NCBI GenBank assembly: GCA_031393505.1
Contig: JANMVX010000101.1
Span: 1-5,862 of the forward strand
Source: JANYHF01 sp031393505
Lineage (GTDB): Bacteria > Pseudomonadota > Alphaproteobacteria > Rhizobiales > Hyphomicrobiaceae
Direction: 5' to 3'
Length of the DNA: 5,862 bases
This document shows positions 4,913 through 5,862 of this stretch, piece by piece (the stretch's first letter is position 1; each line of letters opens with the position of its first letter). The notes under the pieces are model-generated. The model saw only the letters and a list, made by a program, of their open reading frames with translations, searched no databases and had not been told where the DNA came from. A program made the translations under genes and the position numbers.

Positions 4913-5647
4913 TCATAACAGGTAGTTTAGCGTCTCAAATCTGTGGGTCTTGAATAAATCGGACATTGATAGGGGCAGGTTCCCAAGCGTGACATAGGGC
5001 ATGTCGGCTGGCGTGAACCCACCAAGCTTGCGGAACACACGGGTCATATGGGCCTGGTCGGCATAACCGGCCTCGGCGGCAGCGGACGCCGGATCAAGTC
5101 CCGCATTTCGAAGCAGCCGGACCGCGCGATGAAATTGCAGAATCATGGAAAACTCTTTCGGCCCAAGCCCTGTGCTCGACGTGATGGTCCGCCGCACCGT
5201 GCGCTGGTCGACGCTGTGCATGGTGGCGAGATCGGCAACCGAGAGGCGGCCGCAGCTCACGTGAAGGGCGTCAAGTAGCGCCAGCGAACGTGTCGAAACA
5301 GCCCGGTTGCCGGTCCCGGCCTGCCGATCAGCGACGAAATTGGTCAGGCGATCCATAAGGTCGTCGGTCGTCCGCGCCATCTTGCAGAGGGCTGCCAACG
5401 CCGGAACAGCTGCAATGGCCGCCTCCCCGCGCAGGACACGATTGGCGATGGACGATGGCTCCACGCCGAGAACAATTCGGGCCATTCCCGGCCGCAGTCG
5501 CACACCAACAAAGCCCACATCGGGCTTGAATGGCACCATATGGTAGGTTGTCGACGGGCCGGAAATCGCCACGTCAATGGCGCCAATAGGGTGCGCACCA
5601 ACGACCTTGAACCGAAGAATTATGTCGCAACGGCCGTCCGGCAGCAC
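4913..5647 (-). CDS. AraC-family transcriptional regulator (DUF6597-like N-terminal domain), start uncertain
   Basis: The protein is 244 residues from the GTG at 5645-5647. It begins within the conserved sensor-domain block VLPDGRCDIILRF and runs through GPSTTYHMVPFKPDVGFVGVRLRPG (typical sensor beta-barrel). The C-terminal part carries the AraC double helix-turn-helix. The first helix pair is around LSVADLATMHSVDQRTVRRT, the linker GLGPKEFSMILQFHRAVRLL, and the second pair DPASAAAEAGYADQAHMTRVFRKLGGFTPADM. It should bind DNA and respond to an unknown ligand. The GTG is only the first usable start in frame: convincing family sequence (NIEAVWTYLADDEGEHR) continues upstream of it to a stop at 5732-5734, so the gene is probably 5'-disrupted or frameshifted. 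Its TGA (4913-4915) abuts the VOC gene, which is likely its target or partner. The DNA at this 3' end is visibly AT-richer than the left part of the window. Confidence 0.88.
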   Translation of the reverse strand: MLPDGRCDIILRFKVVGAHPIGAIDVAISGPSTTYHMVPFKPDVGFVGVRLRPGMARIVLGVEPSSIANRVLRGEAAIAAVPALAALCKMARTTDDLMDRLTNFVADRQAGTGNRAVSTRSLALLDALHVSCGRLSVADLATMHSVDQRTVRRTITSSTGLGPKEFSMILQFHRAVRLLRNAGLDPASAAAEAGYADQAHMTRVFRKLGGFTPADMPYVTLGNLPLSMSDLFKTHRFETLNYLL

Positions 5648-5748
5648 GCGATGTTCGCCTTCGTCGTCAGCAAGATAGGTCCAGACGGCCTCGATGTTGC
5701 GACTCTCGCGGCTCGGGTTAGGCCGAACTTTTCACTTTGAAAACGCAT
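5648..5748 (-). other. Probable original 5' coding end of the AraC regulator, out of frame
   Basis: In the regulator's frame, 28 codons (5731-5648) encode residues ending NIEAVWTYLADDEGEHR, which run smoothly into VLPDGRCDII as in homologues. No ATG, GTG or TTG occurs in this stretch, and a TGA lies at 5732-5734. An ATG at 5746-5748 starts MRFQSEKFGL in another frame and is 101 nt from the GTG; one more base would put it in frame. The simplest reading is a one-base deletion, or sequencing error, at about 5715-5735. The ribosome binding site before this ATG is weak. Confidence 0.55.
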
Positions 5749-5862
5749 AAGCACTTGATCGGGACTGTATTTTTACGATGTGAACGGTCGGTTACTGGAC
5801 ACAGGGAGCGTGGAGCGCGACGCCGAGTAGCGCAAAAGCGTGCTCCTGAAGAGCGGTTGGCC
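5749..5862. other. Unassigned window end
   Basis: Upstream region of the AraC regulator gene. It holds an AT-rich patch near 5768-5775 that could belong to the regulator's promoter, but I found no convincing -35/-10 pair. The short open frames on both strands match nothing I recognise. Confidence 0.4.

Noticed and set aside
3586..5862. Search by eye for a second copy of the tRNA-Ser 3' end (att site)
   Set aside because: No TTCGAATCCCCC-like repeat is visible downstream within the window; any partner site must be outside or lost.
1..5862. CRISPR arrays, toxin-antitoxin pairs, insertion sequences, riboswitches
   Set aside because: No regularly spaced repeats, transposase motifs, small paired toxin genes or recognisable aptamer folds were seen.

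Overview
The window is GC-rich, densely coded chromosomal DNA. It most resembles an alphaproteobacterium, probably Rhizobiales/Hyphomicrobiales or a relative. This rests on codon style, the style of the P4-like integrase, and a small two-helix membrane protein of a kind I associate with that group. The exact taxon cannot be named from the sequence.

Left part (1-3288). The window opens inside the 3' end of a plus-strand sugar-alcohol/uronate dehydrogenase gene (mannitol dehydrogenase / fructuronate reductase family). An inverted repeat (394-480) follows and supplies that gene's TAG stop. Facing it is a tight minus-strand operon, in transcription order: a 104-residue two-helix membrane protein (3288-2974), peptide-methionine (S)-S-oxide reductase MsrA (2940-2284), a fold-type II PLP enzyme related to threonine dehydratase (2273-1302), and an exported phosphodiester-glycosidase (NAGPA/DUF2233) domain protein (1305-496). 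Gaps are 33 and 10 nt, then a 4-nt GTGA stop/start overlap. MsrA repairs oxidised methionine in the cytoplasm, whereas the last gene product is secreted. The substrates of the PLP enzyme and the NAGPA protein are unknown, so I see no proven joint pathway.

Middle (3289-4398). A divergent promoter region separates the operon from a complete tRNA-Ser(GGA) with encoded CCA, preceded by a good sigma70-type promoter. Behind the tRNA lie several stem-loops, one a perfect 28-bp palindrome, and then a wrecked P4-type tyrosine recombinase. That protein keeps its N-terminal arm domain and the HxxR...H...Y end of its catalytic domain, but has lost the roughly 200 residues between. Together these look like the fossil end of an element that integrated at the tRNA gene. 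No second copy of the tRNA end (att repeat) is visible in the window.

Right part (4399-5862). A minus-strand pair encodes an AraC-family regulator (DUF6597-like sensor plus AraC HTH) and, directly downstream, a VOC (glyoxalase/bleomycin-resistance) fold protein. The DNA around their junction is visibly richer in AT than the left part. The N-terminal coding of the regulator continues upstream of the only usable start in its frame and then meets a stop. A candidate ATG lies in another frame, which suggests a frameshift. The last ~110 bases hold nothing I can identify.

I do not see a novel defence, toxin or CRISPR system here. The most interesting points are the integrase deletion derivative with its palindrome beside tRNA-Ser, the repeat that ends the dehydrogenase gene, and the MsrA/PLP/NAGPA gene association.
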